A DNA stretch of 64,000 bases from Okibacterium sp. HSC-33S16 (GCF_024171565.1 NZ_JALJZZ010000001.1:992001-1056000), one strand, 5' to 3'. Shown: positions 8,425-17,473, counted from the stretch's first letter. Notes: generated by a model from the letters alone, not told the origin. Made by a program: numbers and translations.

Positions 8425-8772
8425 TCACGGCCGCTCCGGGAAGTCGAGCAGGTCACCGTCACCGGGCAAAATGTCGGAGTCCGACGACTGCGGGTGCGCG
8501 TCCCCGAGCAGCAGGGTCGCGGTGCGGAGCTTATCCACCAGTTCGCCATTAGTCAGTTCGGGGTACTCGCTGTCTTCTGACTCTGAGACCAATTGGCTCG
8601 CAGGGCCGACGAGAAACATCGCATGCCCCACGCTCCCGTCCTCACGCCGCGTGGGAATGTCCACAGACGCGGAGGACCCGGCCTTCGCGAGCGCTTCCGC
8701 GTAGAGCACCAAAGCGCGCGCAATGTCAGTCCCGGTCAGCAGCGAATCAGTCGCATAGTAAATGCGTTCCAT
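8425..8772 (-). CDS. Hypothetical protein (115 residues)
   Basis: Begins MERIYYATDSLLTG, with a helix containing IARALVLYAEALAKAG and a strand with GHAMFLVGPASQLV. The acidic tail ends LLDFPERP. No signal peptide or membrane segment. The pattern, a short beta strand then a helix then a beta pair, suggests a small compact domain but I do not recognise it. Convergent with the coiled-coil gene, ten bases from its stop. Confidence 0.55.
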   Translation of the reverse strand: MERIYYATDSLLTGTDIARALVLYAEALAKAGSSASVDIPTRREDGSVGHAMFLVGPASQLVSESEDSEYPELTNGELVDKLRTATLLLGDAHPQSSDSDILPGDGDLLDFPERP

Positions 8773-8871
8773 ACCAGCAGCTAAGCGACCGAAATCACCA
8801 CGATCAACCCCTGAACATTTTTATTCTGATGGACTATAGAGAGACGATGAGCGGATGCCGTCCGTGACGTT

Positions 8872-9324
8872 TCACAGATCGGCTCCCGGCTGGGCTTCGT
8901 GGTGTCGTCGGCCATGGGTCCGGCGATCTTCCTTCATTTCCGCCTCAAACAGGTGACGTTTGCCCTCGGCCAGCTGGGAGCGTGCCTGCCGTTCCGCGTC
9001 CTTGACTGCGGTGTAGTAGTTGTCGTCGTAGTCCTCGACGATCTGGAACGTCCAGCGCCCCTCGATGACATTACGGCCGACGATGTCGCGCTCGAGCGAA
9101 TCGGCGATGTCGTTGTGGCCTGCGTCGCGGAATAAGTCAACGGCCTCACCCAGCGCGAGATCGGCGGTTCCCGTCAACCGGTGGAAGCCATAGAGCAGAC
9201 CACGAGCGTGCTCGACAACCTCGAGCGCCTCCGACAGCTTCCCCAGGGCCGTCACCGTCGCATCGGTGAGGCCGTCCGGGCGTTGGTGGGCGGAGTCCGG
9301 GCCGTGTGCGGGGGAGTCATTCAT
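8872..9324 (-). CDS. Conserved actinobacterial hypothetical protein
   Basis: 150 residues, mainly helical, with EHARGLLYGFHRLTG, a GRNVIEGRWTFQIVEDYDD core (about 90-108) and a basic, His-rich tail containing KEDRRTHGRRHHE. I recognise this as a conserved uncharacterised actinobacterial pattern without an assigned role. The start at 9324 is preferred over 9333 because GATAAT (9332-9337 read on the minus strand) ends seven bases before it, suggesting a leaderless mRNA; neither candidate has a Shine-Dalgarno sequence. Confidence 0.65.
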   Translation of the reverse strand: MNDSPAHGPDSAHQRPDGLTDATVTALGKLSEALEVVEHARGLLYGFHRLTGTADLALGEAVDLFRDAGHNDIADSLERDIVGRNVIEGRWTFQIVEDYDDNYYTAVKDAERQARSQLAEGKRHLFEAEMKEDRRTHGRRHHEAQPGADL

Positions 9325-9333
9325 AGTGAGCAT

Positions 9334-9616
9334 TATCGCGGCGCGACCAACCGGCTCGCCACTCCCGCCGCGCCTCTTGCGAGTACACCGGATTCATGGC
9401 ATCGCACCGTGAAAACCGGTCTCGAACACGCGCAACAAGTTGCTCGCTGCTCGGCCGATTCCCTCCGGCGAATCGCGGTGCGGAGTCGAAACGGCCCACA
9501 GCGAGGTGAGCTACGTCACAGGCGCTGCTCTGGGGAGCCTGCGACTCCTCTGGGGCCTGTGCCACTCACCGTGCCTGCCACAGCCACATCGGTCGAATGG
9601 GGCGCACAACGACAAA
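9334..9616. other. Geneless stretch between the 8872 gene and the tRNA-Leu terminator
   Basis: About 280 bp with the promoter of the minus-strand gene at its left end. Open frames crossing it run into the tRNA and have no ribosome binding site. I see no RNA gene or repeat here. Confidence 0.5.
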
Positions 9617-9658
9617 GACCCCTCTCCTTCCGCGTTATGACGGGGAAGGAGAGGGGTC
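9617..9658 (-). terminator. Strong hairpin terminator downstream of tRNA-Leu
   Basis: GACCCCTCTCCTTCC pairs with GGAAGGAGAGGGGTC across a short loop. Read on the minus strand it lies ten bases beyond the tRNA 3' end and is followed by TTTGTCGTTG. It is the natural end of the tRNA transcript. Confidence 0.75.
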
Positions 9659-9667
9659 AGTACGTTG

Positions 9668-9750
9668 TGCCGGTGGTGGGACTCGAACCCACACGTCCTT
9701 TCGAACAAAGCATTTTGAGTGCTCCGCGTCTGCCATTCCGCCACACCGGC
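9668..9750 (-). tRNA. tRNA-Leu (anticodon CAA)
   Basis: The minus strand folds as a class II tRNA. The acceptor stem GCCGGTG pairs with CACCGGC and the discriminator is A. The anticodon stem GAGCA pairs with TGCTT around the loop CTCAAAA, which gives anticodon CAA and decodes UUG. A long variable arm (TGTTCGAAAGGACGT) is typical of leucine tRNAs. The T arm is GTGGG-TTCGAGT-CCCAC. The 3' CCA is not encoded (CAA follows), so it must be added after transcription. Confidence 0.95.
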
Positions 9751-9776
9751 GCACAACAACGTCCCCAAGATTACCG

Positions 9777-9788
9777 TAGGATTAAGCC
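9777..9788 (+). promoter_or_regulatory. Predicted leaderless promoter of pdtaR
   Basis: TAGGAT at 9777-9782 is followed by six bases and the GTG start at 9789. There is no room for a Shine-Dalgarno leader. Confidence 0.45.
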
Positions 9789-10394
9789 GTGACCGAGCAA
9801 GAAGCATCAACCCCAGCCCCGCGACGTGTCGTCGTAGCAGAAGACGAATCGCTGATTCGCCTCGACATCGTCGAAATCCTTCGAGACAACGGCTTTGAAG
9901 TTGTCGGCGAAGCAGGTGACGGCGAGACCGCTGTCGCACTCGCGATGGAGCTCCGCCCCGACCTCGTCATCATGGACGTCAAGATGCCCCAGCTCGACGG
10001 TATCTCCGCAGCTGAGCGCCTGCACAAGGCCCAGATCGCTCCCGTCGTTCTGCTCACCGCCTTTAGCCAGAAAGAGCTCGTTGAGCGCGCAAGTGAAGCA
10101 GGTGCGCTCGCCTACGTCGTCAAACCGTTCACACCGAACGACCTGCTGCCCGCGATCGAGATCGCGCTCAGCCGTTACCAGCAGATCATCACCCTCGAAG
10201 CCGAAGTCGCCGACATGGTCGAGCGTTTCGAGACGCGCAAGCTCGTCGACCGGGCCAAGGGCCTGCTCAACGAAAAGATGGGCCTTACGGAGCCGGAAGC
10301 TTTCCGCTGGATCCAGAAGGCATCCATGGACCGCCGCCTGACCATGCACGATGTCGCTCAGGCGATCGTCGAGCAGCTCACAGCGAAGAAGTAG
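9789..10394 (+). CDS. pdtaR: ANTAR-domain response regulator (PdtaR-like)
   Basis: 201 residues. The receiver domain (about 12-125) has the acidic pair in VVAEDESL, the phospho-acceptor Asp in LVIMDVKMP (about residue 62), a Thr in LLTAF and a Lys in VVKPF. The C-terminal ANTAR domain (about 140-198) contains RKLVDRAKGLL, NEKMGLTEPEAFRWIQKASMD and the MHDVAQAIVE helix. ANTAR proteins bind paired RNA hairpins and act as antiterminators when phosphorylated. The PdtaS-like sensor kinase that normally partners it is not in this window. A strong terminator follows. Confidence 0.92.
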   Translation: MTEQEASTPAPRRVVVAEDESLIRLDIVEILRDNGFEVVGEAGDGETAVALAMELRPDLVIMDVKMPQLDGISAAERLHKAQIAPVVLLTAFSQKELVERASEAGALAYVVKPFTPNDLLPAIEIALSRYQQIITLEAEVADMVERFETRKLVDRAKGLLNEKMGLTEPEAFRWIQKASMDRRLTMHDVAQAIVEQLTAKK

Positions 10395-10410
10395 CGCACG
10401 ACCGAGACGA

Positions 10411-10440
10411 AGGGCGGGCCGGTTTTCCGGCCCGCCCTTT
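10411..10440 (+). terminator. Intrinsic terminator after pdtaR
   Basis: GGGCGGGCCGG, loop TTTT, CCGGCCCGCCC, then TTTGTT. An 11-bp perfect GC stem with a short T tract. It may also serve the convergent thioesterase gene that ends at 10469. Confidence 0.85.
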
Positions 10441-10468
10441 GTTATGAGAACAGTGATAACGGATGCCG

Positions 10469-10891
10469 TCAGCTGGCCGGTGCGTCCTTGATCAGGTTCG
10501 TGATCCGAATGGTCGAACACCGTCGACCCTGTTCATCACTGACCGCGATCTCGTGAACGGTCATCGATCGGCCCAGGTGGATCGGTGTGCACACGCCGGT
10601 CACAACACCGGAGGTCGCTGAGCGGGTGTGGGTGGCATTGATGTCGACGCCGACCGCGAGCTTGCCGGGGCCTGCCCAGAGGTTCGCCGACATCGACCCG
10701 AGCGACTCACCCAGCACCACGTACGCACCGCCGTGCAGCAGCATGGCCGGTTGGGTATTTCCTTCGACGGGCATCGTGGCGACGGCCCGGTCGATCGTGA
10801 ACTCGGTGAACTCGATGCCCATCTTCGCCGCAAGCGCGCCGCCGCCGCGCTGCAGGACATACTCGAGTGCGTTCTCTGTCGTGTCGGTCAT
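10469..10891 (-). CDS. PaaI-family hotdog thioesterase
   Basis: 140 residues starting MTDTTENALEY. The hotdog fold is indicated by the central helix with AMLLHGGAYVVLGESLGS (about 56-73), carrying H-G-G in place of the usual N-H-G/H-G-G catalytic loop. It is followed by the strand GVDINATHTRSATSG typical of PaaI/YdiI acyl-CoA thioesterases. Likely hydrolyses an acyl-CoA; substrate unknown. The ATG at 10891 has AAAGG upstream. A longer in-frame start would overlap polA. Divergent from polA. Confidence 0.8.
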   Translation of the reverse strand: MTDTTENALEYVLQRGGGALAAKMGIEFTEFTIDRAVATMPVEGNTQPAMLLHGGAYVVLGESLGSMSANLWAGPGKLAVGVDINATHTRSATSGVVTGVCTPIHLGRSMTVHEIAVSDEQGRRCSTIRITNLIKDAPAS

Positions 10892-10949
10892 CGTCGCCTT
10901 TGCTCGTCGTCGGAATCCACCGCCGCAATCGGCTGTCAGCCGTCGCTTG

Positions 10950-10961
10950 TAGGCTGGGAGG
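10950..10961 (+). promoter_or_regulatory. Predicted leaderless promoter of polA
   Basis: TAGGCT at 10950-10955, then six bases, then GTG at 10962. The six bases are GGGAGG, which also resembles a Shine-Dalgarno, so a very short leader cannot be excluded. Confidence 0.4.
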
Positions 10962-13622
10962 GTGTCGGACAACGAAAAGCCTACCCTCCTCGTCATTGAC
11001 GGTCATTCCCTCGCATTCCGGGCGTTTTACGCGCTCCCTGTCGACAGTTTCTCCACCAAAGACGGTCAACACACCAATGCGATTCATGGCTTCCTGGCCA
11101 TGTTCATCAACCTCATTCGAGACCACAAGCCGACCCACATTGCGGTCGCCTTCGATATCTCGCGATTCAGTTTCCGCACGCGTGAGTACCCCGACTACAA
11201 GGGCACCCGCGGTGAGACGCCGTCCGAATTCATCGGGCAGGTGCCGCTGCTACAGGACGTCCTGGCGGCCATGAACGTCACGACCATCTCGATCGAAGAC
11301 TACGAGGCAGATGACATCCTGGCGACGCTCAGCGTCCAGGGACGCGAACAGGGTTACCGCGTTCTCGTCGTCTCCGGTGACCGCGACACCATCCAGCTGG
11401 TGAATGACGACGTCACCCTGCTCTACCCGTCCCGCATGGGCGTCTCCGACCTGACCCGGTACGACGCGGCCAAAGTGATGGACCGCTACGGTATCCAGCC
11501 GCACCAGTACCCCGAAGTTGCCGCCCTCGTCGGTGAGACGAGCGACAACCTCCCCGGCATCCCCAAGGTCGGCGAGAAGACCGCGGTCAAGTGGCTCAAC
11601 CAGTTCGGCAGCCTCGACGCCATTCTCGAGAACGCCGACAAGATCACCGGCAAGGTGGGCGAGAGCCTGCGCGAGCACAAGGACAACGCGGTGCGCAACC
11701 GCAAGCTCAACCGACTGCTCACCGACGTCGAGCTTCCGGTCACTGTCGAGTCGCTGAAGAAGCGACCGATCGACGAGGAAGCCGTTCGCGAGATCTTCGC
11801 CCGGCTTGAGTTCCGCACCATGCTCGACCGGCTCCTCAAGGCCGAAGGGCTCGACGAGGAGAGCACCGGTGTGCCCTCGGTTCGCGCTGGAGCCGAAAAG
11901 ATCCCCGTACCCCAGCAGCTGCTTGACGAAGAGCTCGGCGCCTGGCTGGCCCGCGCGGTCGCAGCAAACCCCGGGGGACTCGGCCTGGCGTTCGACGTGT
12001 TCGACGGCAAACCCGTCGCAGCTGGCATCGCGACGCCGACCGAGACTGTCACGCTCGCCTGGCAGCCGGGCCGTGCTGACTACGCGCCGTTCGAGGCGTG
12101 GCTCGCCAGCGACGCTCCCAAGGTGATGACCGACTCGAAGAAGCAGCTCAAGGCGCTCACCACGGCTGGCCTCGCCTTTGACGGCATCGTCTTCGACACC
12201 CACATCGCCGGGTGGCTGCTGCGCCCGAGCGGGACCGAGAAGACCCTGGCCGACCTGGTCTCGCGATACCTGGATGAGGCCGTTCCCACGTCAGACCCCA
12301 ACCAGCTCGCCCTCGACGACCCCGCGACCGCCCCGTTTGAGGCCTGGTACACGCTGCGTCTCGTCGCCCCTCTGACCGAGGCACTCGATGAGGGCTCGCT
12401 CGGGGTTCTCCGCGACATCGAAATGCCGACCCTGCGCACGCTCGTCGACATCGAACTACGCGGTGTCACGGTCAGCCACGAGCAACTCGCCGAGCTCTCT
12501 GGCCAACTCGCCGCCCGGGCAGCCGACCTGGCCAGCAAGGCCTACGAGATCATCGGTCACGAGGTAAACCTGGGGTCGCCCAAGCAGCTCCAGGAGGTGC
12601 TGTTCAACGAACTCCATATGCCCAAGACCCGGGCAAACAAAACCGGTTATTCGACGGATGCCGGCGCTCTCGCTGACCTGCAGGCCTCGAATCCGCACCC
12701 GTTCCTCGGGTATCTGCTTGAACACCGCGACGCCTCCAAGTTGCGTCAGATTGTCGAAACGGTCGACAAAGCCATCGGTCCTGACGGCCGCGTACACACC
12801 AGCTACGTGCAGACCGGAACCACAACGGGGCGGATCTCATCCACCGACCCCAACCTGCAGAACATTCCGGTCCGCACCGAAGAAGGCCGACGCATCCGTG
12901 CCGCCTTCCAGGCCGGTGAGGGCTACGAGACACTGCTCACTGCCGACTACTCGCAAATCGAGATGCGCATCATGGCGCACCTCTCCGGCGACCCTGGACT
13001 CATCGAAGCGTTCAACAGCGGCGAAGACCTGCACCGGTTCGTCGGTTCTCGAGTCTTCTCGGTTGAACCCGAAGACGTCACGAACGAAATGCGCACCAAG
13101 GTGAAGGCAATGTCGTACGGTCTCGCCTACGGGCTCAGCGCGTTCGGGCTGTCCAAGCAGTTGCGCATCGAATCGTCCGAGGCCAAGAAGCTCATGGCCG
13201 GGTATTTTGAGCGCTTCGGCGCGGTGCGCGATTACCTCCGCAACGTCGTCGAGCAGGCCGTCGAAGACGGGTACACCACCACGATCTTCGGCAGGCGCCG
13301 TCCGTTCCCCGACCTTAAGAGCCCGAACCGGGTGCTGCGAGACAATGCACAGCGCGCAGCGCTCAATGCGCCGATCCAGGGCTCAGCGGCCGACATCATG
13401 AAGATCGCCATGGTCAACATCGAGCAGGACATCACCGATCAGAAGCTGTCGAGCCGCATGCTCATGCAGGTGCACGATGAGCTCATCTTCGAGGTGACGA
13501 CGGGGGAGTGGGACGCACTGGAAACGATCGTGCGCTCGCGCATGGCGACGGCCGCCGACCTCGTGGTGCCGCTCGACGTCCAGGTCGGTCGCGGCCACAA
13601 CTGGGACGCTGCAGCACACTAG
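10962..13622 (+). CDS. polA: DNA polymerase I
   Basis: 886 residues, usual length. The N-terminal 5' nuclease domain (about 1-300) shows LLVIDGHSLAFRAFYALP, the acidic EADDILATL and GETSDNLPGIPKVGEKTA. The middle domain (about 310-500) corresponds to the 3'-5' exonuclease, but its first motif reads FDVFD, so the usual D-x-E pair is not intact and proofreading is probably lost. The polymerase domain has motif A in DYSQIEMRIMAHLSGD, motif B in RTKVKAMSYGLAYG and motif C in MQVHDELIFEV. Functions in Okazaki fragment processing and repair synthesis. GTG start. Confidence 0.96.
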   Translation: MSDNEKPTLLVIDGHSLAFRAFYALPVDSFSTKDGQHTNAIHGFLAMFINLIRDHKPTHIAVAFDISRFSFRTREYPDYKGTRGETPSEFIGQVPLLQDVLAAMNVTTISIEDYEADDILATLSVQGREQGYRVLVVSGDRDTIQLVNDDVTLLYPSRMGVSDLTRYDAAKVMDRYGIQPHQYPEVAALVGETSDNLPGIPKVGEKTAVKWLNQFGSLDAILENADKITGKVGESLREHKDNAVRNRKLNRLLTDVELPVTVESLKKRPIDEEAVREIFARLEFRTMLDRLLKAEGLDEESTGVPSVRAGAEKIPVPQQLLDEELGAWLARAVAANPGGLGLAFDVFDGKPVAAGIATPTETVTLAWQPGRADYAPFEAWLASDAPKVMTDSKKQLKALTTAGLAFDGIVFDTHIAGWLLRPSGTEKTLADLVSRYLDEAVPTSDPNQLALDDPATAPFEAWYTLRLVAPLTEALDEGSLGVLRDIEMPTLRTLVDIELRGVTVSHEQLAELSGQLAARAADLASKAYEIIGHEVNLGSPKQLQEVLFNELHMPKTRANKTGYSTDAGALADLQASNPHPFLGYLLEHRDASKLRQIVETVDKAIGPDGRVHTSYVQTGTTTGRISSTDPNLQNIPVRTEEGRRIRAAFQAGEGYETLLTADYSQIEMRIMAHLSGDPGLIEAFNSGEDLHRFVGSRVFSVEPEDVTNEMRTKVKAMSYGLAYGLSAFGLSKQLRIESSEAKKLMAGYFERFGAVRDYLRNVVEQAVEDGYTTTIFGRRRPFPDLKSPNRVLRDNAQRAALNAPIQGSAADIMKIAMVNIEQDITDQKLSSRMLMQVHDELIFEVTTGEWDALETIVRSRMATAADLVVPLDVQVGRGHNWDAAAH

Positions 13623-13681
13623 ATAACGCCCGCCCCGCCGCCGTGACAACAACTGTCTGCGCCCGCGGGGCGGCTCTGTCG

Positions 13682-13694
13682 TAGGCTCGCAGTC
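13682..13694 (+). promoter_or_regulatory. Predicted leaderless promoter of the DUF885 gene
   Basis: TAGGCT at 13682-13687, seven bases, then the ATG at 13695, with no Shine-Dalgarno sequence in the seven-base gap. Confidence 0.45.
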
Positions 13695-15371
13695 ATGACT
13701 GAACCGCAGCGCACGCCGACACCGATTGATGCCATTGCCGAGAGCTGGGTTGACACGCTCGTCGACATCGACCCCCTGGTCGGCACATACATCGGCCGCG
13801 ACGAGGTCAACGACCGTTTCGGCGACTTCTCCCCGGCGGGGCACGAACGGTTCGTGAGCGAAGCACGCGCCGTCATCGCTGCACTCGACGCCACCGAGCC
13901 GGTCGACGACGTCGATCGTGTCACGCGCACTGATCTGCGCACCGAGTTGACGCTCGACCTCGAAAGCGCCGACGCCGGTCTCCACCTGCGAGACCTCAAC
14001 GTCATCGCTTCGCCAGCCCAGGGCATCCGTGAAATTTTTGACATCATGCCCACCGCAACGGTGCATGACTGGGCGAATATCTCCTCCCGGTTGAAGGCCC
14101 TGCCCGAGGCGGTCGCCGGTTACATCGAGACCCTGCGCTCCGGTGTCTCGCGAGGCATCACCCCGGCACGGCGGCAGGTGCGCGAGGTGGTTCAGCAGAC
14201 GAAACGGTACAGCGCACCCGACGGCTTCTTCGCCCAGCTGGCCGCGGACGCCGGACCCGCAGACGGTCAGCTCCCGGCATCGCTCGCCTCCGACCTCAAC
14301 CACAACGCCGGCCAGGCGGCCGTCGCCTACCACTCGCTGACCGATTTCCTGGCGCACGAACTTCTGCCGGTGGCCACCGAAGCGGATGCCGTCGGCCGCG
14401 ACATCTATGCGCTGCAGTCACGTCGGTTCCTCGGTGCCACCATCGACCTCGACGAAACCTATGAGTGGGGCATCGACGAACTGCGCCGAATGGTGAACGA
14501 GCAGGAATCCATCGCTCGGGAGATCGCACCGGGCGCGAGTGTCGAGGAAGCGATCGCGTTTCTCGACGGCGACGCCAGCCGGAAGCTGCACGGAACCGAT
14601 GCGCTGCAGCGGTGGATGCAGGAAACGAGCGACCGTGCCGTCGAGGAGCTCGGTCGATCGCACTTCGATATCCCCGATGAGATTCGCACGATCGAGTGCA
14701 TGATTGCGCCGACCCAGGAGGGCGGAATTTACTACACCGGTCCAACCGACGACTTCTCGCGCCCCGGACGGATGTGGTGGTCAGTTCCCGAGGGCGTCAC
14801 CGAGTTCGACACCTGGCGCGAACTCACGACGGTGTACCACGAGGGTGTTCCCGGGCATCACCTGCAGATCGGCCAGGCGGTCTACAACCGGGCGAAGCTC
14901 AACACCTGGAGACGCCAGCTCGCCGGCACCTCGGGTCATGCTGAAGGCTGGGCGCTCTATGCCGAGCGGCTCATGCAGCAACTCGGCTACCTTGACGACC
15001 CGGCCGATCGGCTGGGCATGCTCGACGGACAGCGCATGCGTGCCGCTCGAGTGGTGATCGACATCGGTGTGCACCTCGGCAAGCAGCACCCCGACGGCCG
15101 GGGCGTCTGGACCGCCGAGGATGCCTTCGAGTTCCTGGGCGCCAACGTGAATATGAACGACGGCTTCGTGAAATTCGAGGTCAACCGGTACCTCGGCTGG
15201 CCCGGGCAGGCTCCGTCCTACAAGGTCGGCCAGCGGATCTGGGAGCAGCTTCGGGACGAGTCGATGCGGCGGAAGGGGAGCGCGTTCGACATCAAGGAAT
15301 TCCACCGGAACGCCCTCGACCTCGGCGGCGTTGGCCTCGACACGCTCCGCCAGTCGCTCCTGGCCGAGTAA
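13695..15371 (+). CDS. DUF885-family metallopeptidase-like protein
   Basis: 558 residues. The hallmark is TVYHEGVPGHHLQIGQ at about 376-391, where H-E and H-H resemble a zinc site. Also seen are EGWALYAERLM (about 416-426) and a C-terminal YLGWPGQAPSYKVGQ. DUF885 proteins are predicted zinc-dependent carboxypeptidase- or dipeptidase-like enzymes. No signal peptide, so cytoplasmic. Followed three bases later by the epimerase gene on the same strand. Confidence 0.88.
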   Translation: MTEPQRTPTPIDAIAESWVDTLVDIDPLVGTYIGRDEVNDRFGDFSPAGHERFVSEARAVIAALDATEPVDDVDRVTRTDLRTELTLDLESADAGLHLRDLNVIASPAQGIREIFDIMPTATVHDWANISSRLKALPEAVAGYIETLRSGVSRGITPARRQVREVVQQTKRYSAPDGFFAQLAADAGPADGQLPASLASDLNHNAGQAAVAYHSLTDFLAHELLPVATEADAVGRDIYALQSRRFLGATIDLDETYEWGIDELRRMVNEQESIAREIAPGASVEEAIAFLDGDASRKLHGTDALQRWMQETSDRAVEELGRSHFDIPDEIRTIECMIAPTQEGGIYYTGPTDDFSRPGRMWWSVPEGVTEFDTWRELTTVYHEGVPGHHLQIGQAVYNRAKLNTWRRQLAGTSGHAEGWALYAERLMQQLGYLDDPADRLGMLDGQRMRAARVVIDIGVHLGKQHPDGRGVWTAEDAFEFLGANVNMNDGFVKFEVNRYLGWPGQAPSYKVGQRIWEQLRDESMRRKGSAFDIKEFHRNALDLGGVGLDTLRQSLLAE

Positions 15372-15374
15372 GTC

Positions 15375-16370
15375 GTGACCGATCGCATTGTCATCGCCGG
15401 CGCGTCCGGATTCCTGGGTCGGTACCTCGTTGAGAGGTATCGCGCACGCGGGGCCACGGTGAGCACCATCGGGCGCCGTTCCGCCGACGCGACGTGGGGA
15501 GACACCGCCGCACTCATCGGGCTGCTCGACGGCGCGGACCTGGTGGTCAACCTGGCCGGCAGGAGTGTGAACTGCCGGTACACCCCGGAGAACCGTGCCG
15601 AGATCCTCCGCTCACGGGTCGAGACCACTCGTGAGCTGCGGACCGCCATCGCGGAGTGTGCCGCTCCGCCGGCACTGTGGCTGAATTCGTCGACCGCCAC
15701 GATTTACCGGCACGCCGACGACCGTGCCATGACCGAGCGCTCCGGCGAGATCGGCACGGGCTTCAGCGTCGGCATCGCCCGGGCCTGGGAGACCGAGTTC
15801 TTCGCGGGCGACCTGCCGGGTACCCGACGGGTGGCGCTGCGTATGGCCATTGTGCTGGGCGACGGCAGCGCCCTCAGCCCCCTCGTGATGCTTGCCAGGG
15901 TCGGCCTCGGCGGTCCACAGCTCGACGGGCACTGGTTCGCAGGTCGACGCCGCCGCGCCGCCGGGACGTTCCACGAGTTCCACACCCGCGGTGGCCGACA
16001 GAAATTCAGCTGGGTGCACATCGATGACGTTCTCGGCGTGATCGACTTCGTGCGCACCCGGCCGGACATCGACGGCGTCCTCAATGTCTCCTCGCCGAAT
16101 CCGAGCGACAACCGCACGGTCATGACAACTATCCGGCGCATCCTCGGCGTGCCGATCGGACTGCCCGCCTTCCGCTGGATGCTCGAACTCGGCATGGCCG
16201 TGTTCCGCACGGAGCCCGAGCTCGTCCTCAAGAGCAGATGGGTGCTCCCCGAACGGCTGACCGAACTCGGCTATCGGTTCTCGCACCCTCACCTCGGCGA
16301 AGCGCTCACCACCATCCTCCGTCCATCGGCCCGCCACAGCTCTCGACCGGCTGTCGAGCCCGAAAAATGA
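15375..16370 (+). CDS. SDR39U1/TIGR01777-type NAD(P)-binding epimerase
   Basis: 331 residues, GTG start. The N-terminal GASGFLGRYL gives the Rossmann glycine motif, and VVNLAGRSVNCRYTPENRAEIL is the family-specific loop (about 57-78). A serine pair in LNSSTATIYRHADD sits near the active site, and HIDDVLGVIDFV lies in the C-terminal half. The tail with ELVLKSRWVLPERL is the DUF1731-like segment. Belongs with cell-division-inhibitor-annotated SulA/YfcH-like proteins; the real substrate is unknown. Its stop overlaps the ATP-grasp start (ATGA). Confidence 0.85.
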   Translation: MTDRIVIAGASGFLGRYLVERYRARGATVSTIGRRSADATWGDTAALIGLLDGADLVVNLAGRSVNCRYTPENRAEILRSRVETTRELRTAIAECAAPPALWLNSSTATIYRHADDRAMTERSGEIGTGFSVGIARAWETEFFAGDLPGTRRVALRMAIVLGDGSALSPLVMLARVGLGGPQLDGHWFAGRRRRAAGTFHEFHTRGGRQKFSWVHIDDVLGVIDFVRTRPDIDGVLNVSSPNPSDNRTVMTTIRRILGVPIGLPAFRWMLELGMAVFRTEPELVLKSRWVLPERLTELGYRFSHPHLGEALTTILRPSARHSSRPAVEPEK

Positions 16371-17293
16371 GTGCAGGACACATCGCCCTCGTCACTAATG
16401 CGCGACCGACACCCTATGTCGATACCGACCTGCCGTTTCTGGTTGCCGGACTGACGGCATCCGGATTTCACCCTCGAATTGTGGTCTGGGGCGACCCGGA
16501 GATCACGTGGGCCGACTTCGAGCTCGTCATCATTCGATCGCCGTGGGATTACCCCGACGCGCCTGACGCGTTCCTCACCTGGCTGGCGAAGGTGGCATCG
16601 GTGACACAGGTGCTCAACGCGCCGGAACTCATCAGGTGGAACATCGACAAGGCCTACCTGCGTGACCTCGCAGCCGTGTCCGACGTTCCGCTCGTGCCGA
16701 CGGTGTTCTGCACGACCACCGATGAGGTGCATGCAGCCATCGCCGGCCTGGACGCGGAGCGCGTCGTCGTCAAACCGTCGGTATCGGCAGGTTCGCAGGA
16801 CACCGGCCTCTTCGACCGGTCCGACGCTGCCGCAGCGCGACTGGCCGAGCACATCCTCGCGATCGGTAAGACCGTGATGGTGCAACCGGCCATCCCGAGC
16901 GTTCAGGAGCACGGCGAACGGGCGCTGGTCTACCTCAACGGACGCTTCTCGCACGCCGTCTCGAAGGGCCCGTTGCTCGCAGTCGGCGGCGGACTCCGCG
17001 GTGGGGAATACGTCGAAGAGATCGCCGCCATCACACCCACCGCAGCCGAACGTCTCGTCGGCGACCAGCTGATCGACGGGGTGCAGCGCGTCCTCCGAGG
17101 CCGAGGGCTCAGTGAGTTCGACGCGCTGCCGCTCTACGCCCGCATCGACCTGGTGAACGACGAGGCCAGCGAACCTCTCGTGCTCGAAGCCGAGCTGTTC
17201 GAACCCGCCCTTTTTCTCAACACAGAAACGGATGCCGTCAGCCACTTCGTCGACGCAATTTCCGATCGCATCTCCTCGCTTCCATCCCGCTGA
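16367..17293 (+). CDS. ATP-grasp domain protein
   Basis: 308 residues beginning MSAGHIALVTNARP. A pre-ATP-grasp domain (1-95) contains VIIRSPWDYPDAP. The ATP-grasp part includes NKAYL-like NIDKAYLRDL, VVKPSVSAGSQDTGLF (ATP-binding Lys and small-residue loop, about 125-142) and the metal-binding ending LYARIDLV...LEAELFEPALFL (about 250-285). Similar architecture is seen in DcsG-like and other ATP-grasp ligases that join a carboxylate to an amine. Substrate unknown. The ATG at 16367 overlaps the previous stop. Confidence 0.8.
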   Translation: MSAGHIALVTNARPTPYVDTDLPFLVAGLTASGFHPRIVVWGDPEITWADFELVIIRSPWDYPDAPDAFLTWLAKVASVTQVLNAPELIRWNIDKAYLRDLAAVSDVPLVPTVFCTTTDEVHAAIAGLDAERVVVKPSVSAGSQDTGLFDRSDAAAARLAEHILAIGKTVMVQPAIPSVQEHGERALVYLNGRFSHAVSKGPLLAVGGGLRGGEYVEEIAAITPTAAERLVGDQLIDGVQRVLRGRGLSEFDALPLYARIDLVNDEASEPLVLEAELFEPALFLNTETDAVSHFVDAISDRISSLPSR

Positions 17294-17323
17294 ACGGGCT
17301 GCGCGGATCCGCCGATTCGCCGT

Positions 17324-17353
17324 TTGCTCTGACGCTCATTTTCCGGGTAAACT
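17324..17353 (+). promoter_or_regulatory. Possible rpsA promoter
   Basis: TTGCTC at 17324-17329 and TAAACT at 17348-17353 with an 18-bp spacer. This would leave a leader of about 110 nt before the rpsA ATG, room for the autoregulation known for S1 mRNAs, but I cannot identify a defined fold. Confidence 0.35.
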
Positions 17354-17473
17354 GGCATGTCACATTTGTGATGTTCTATCCGTTCGCTGCGCGCGGTCAC
17401 AACCTCTGGTAATCCCATGATTATCGAAGGTCGCGCACGGCCCGAAATATGTCCTTACTGGAGCAACTACTAC

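Noticed and set aside
9511-9939. 142-codon minus-strand frame containing AGVAEWQTRSTQNALFERTCGFESHH
   Set aside because: It is the translation of the tRNA-Leu gene and its flanks, a familiar artefact.
17417-17473. Alternative upstream ATG for rpsA in the same frame
   Set aside because: Adds 19 residues not seen in S1 proteins and has no ribosome site; the ATG at 17474 has GGAG at ideal spacing.
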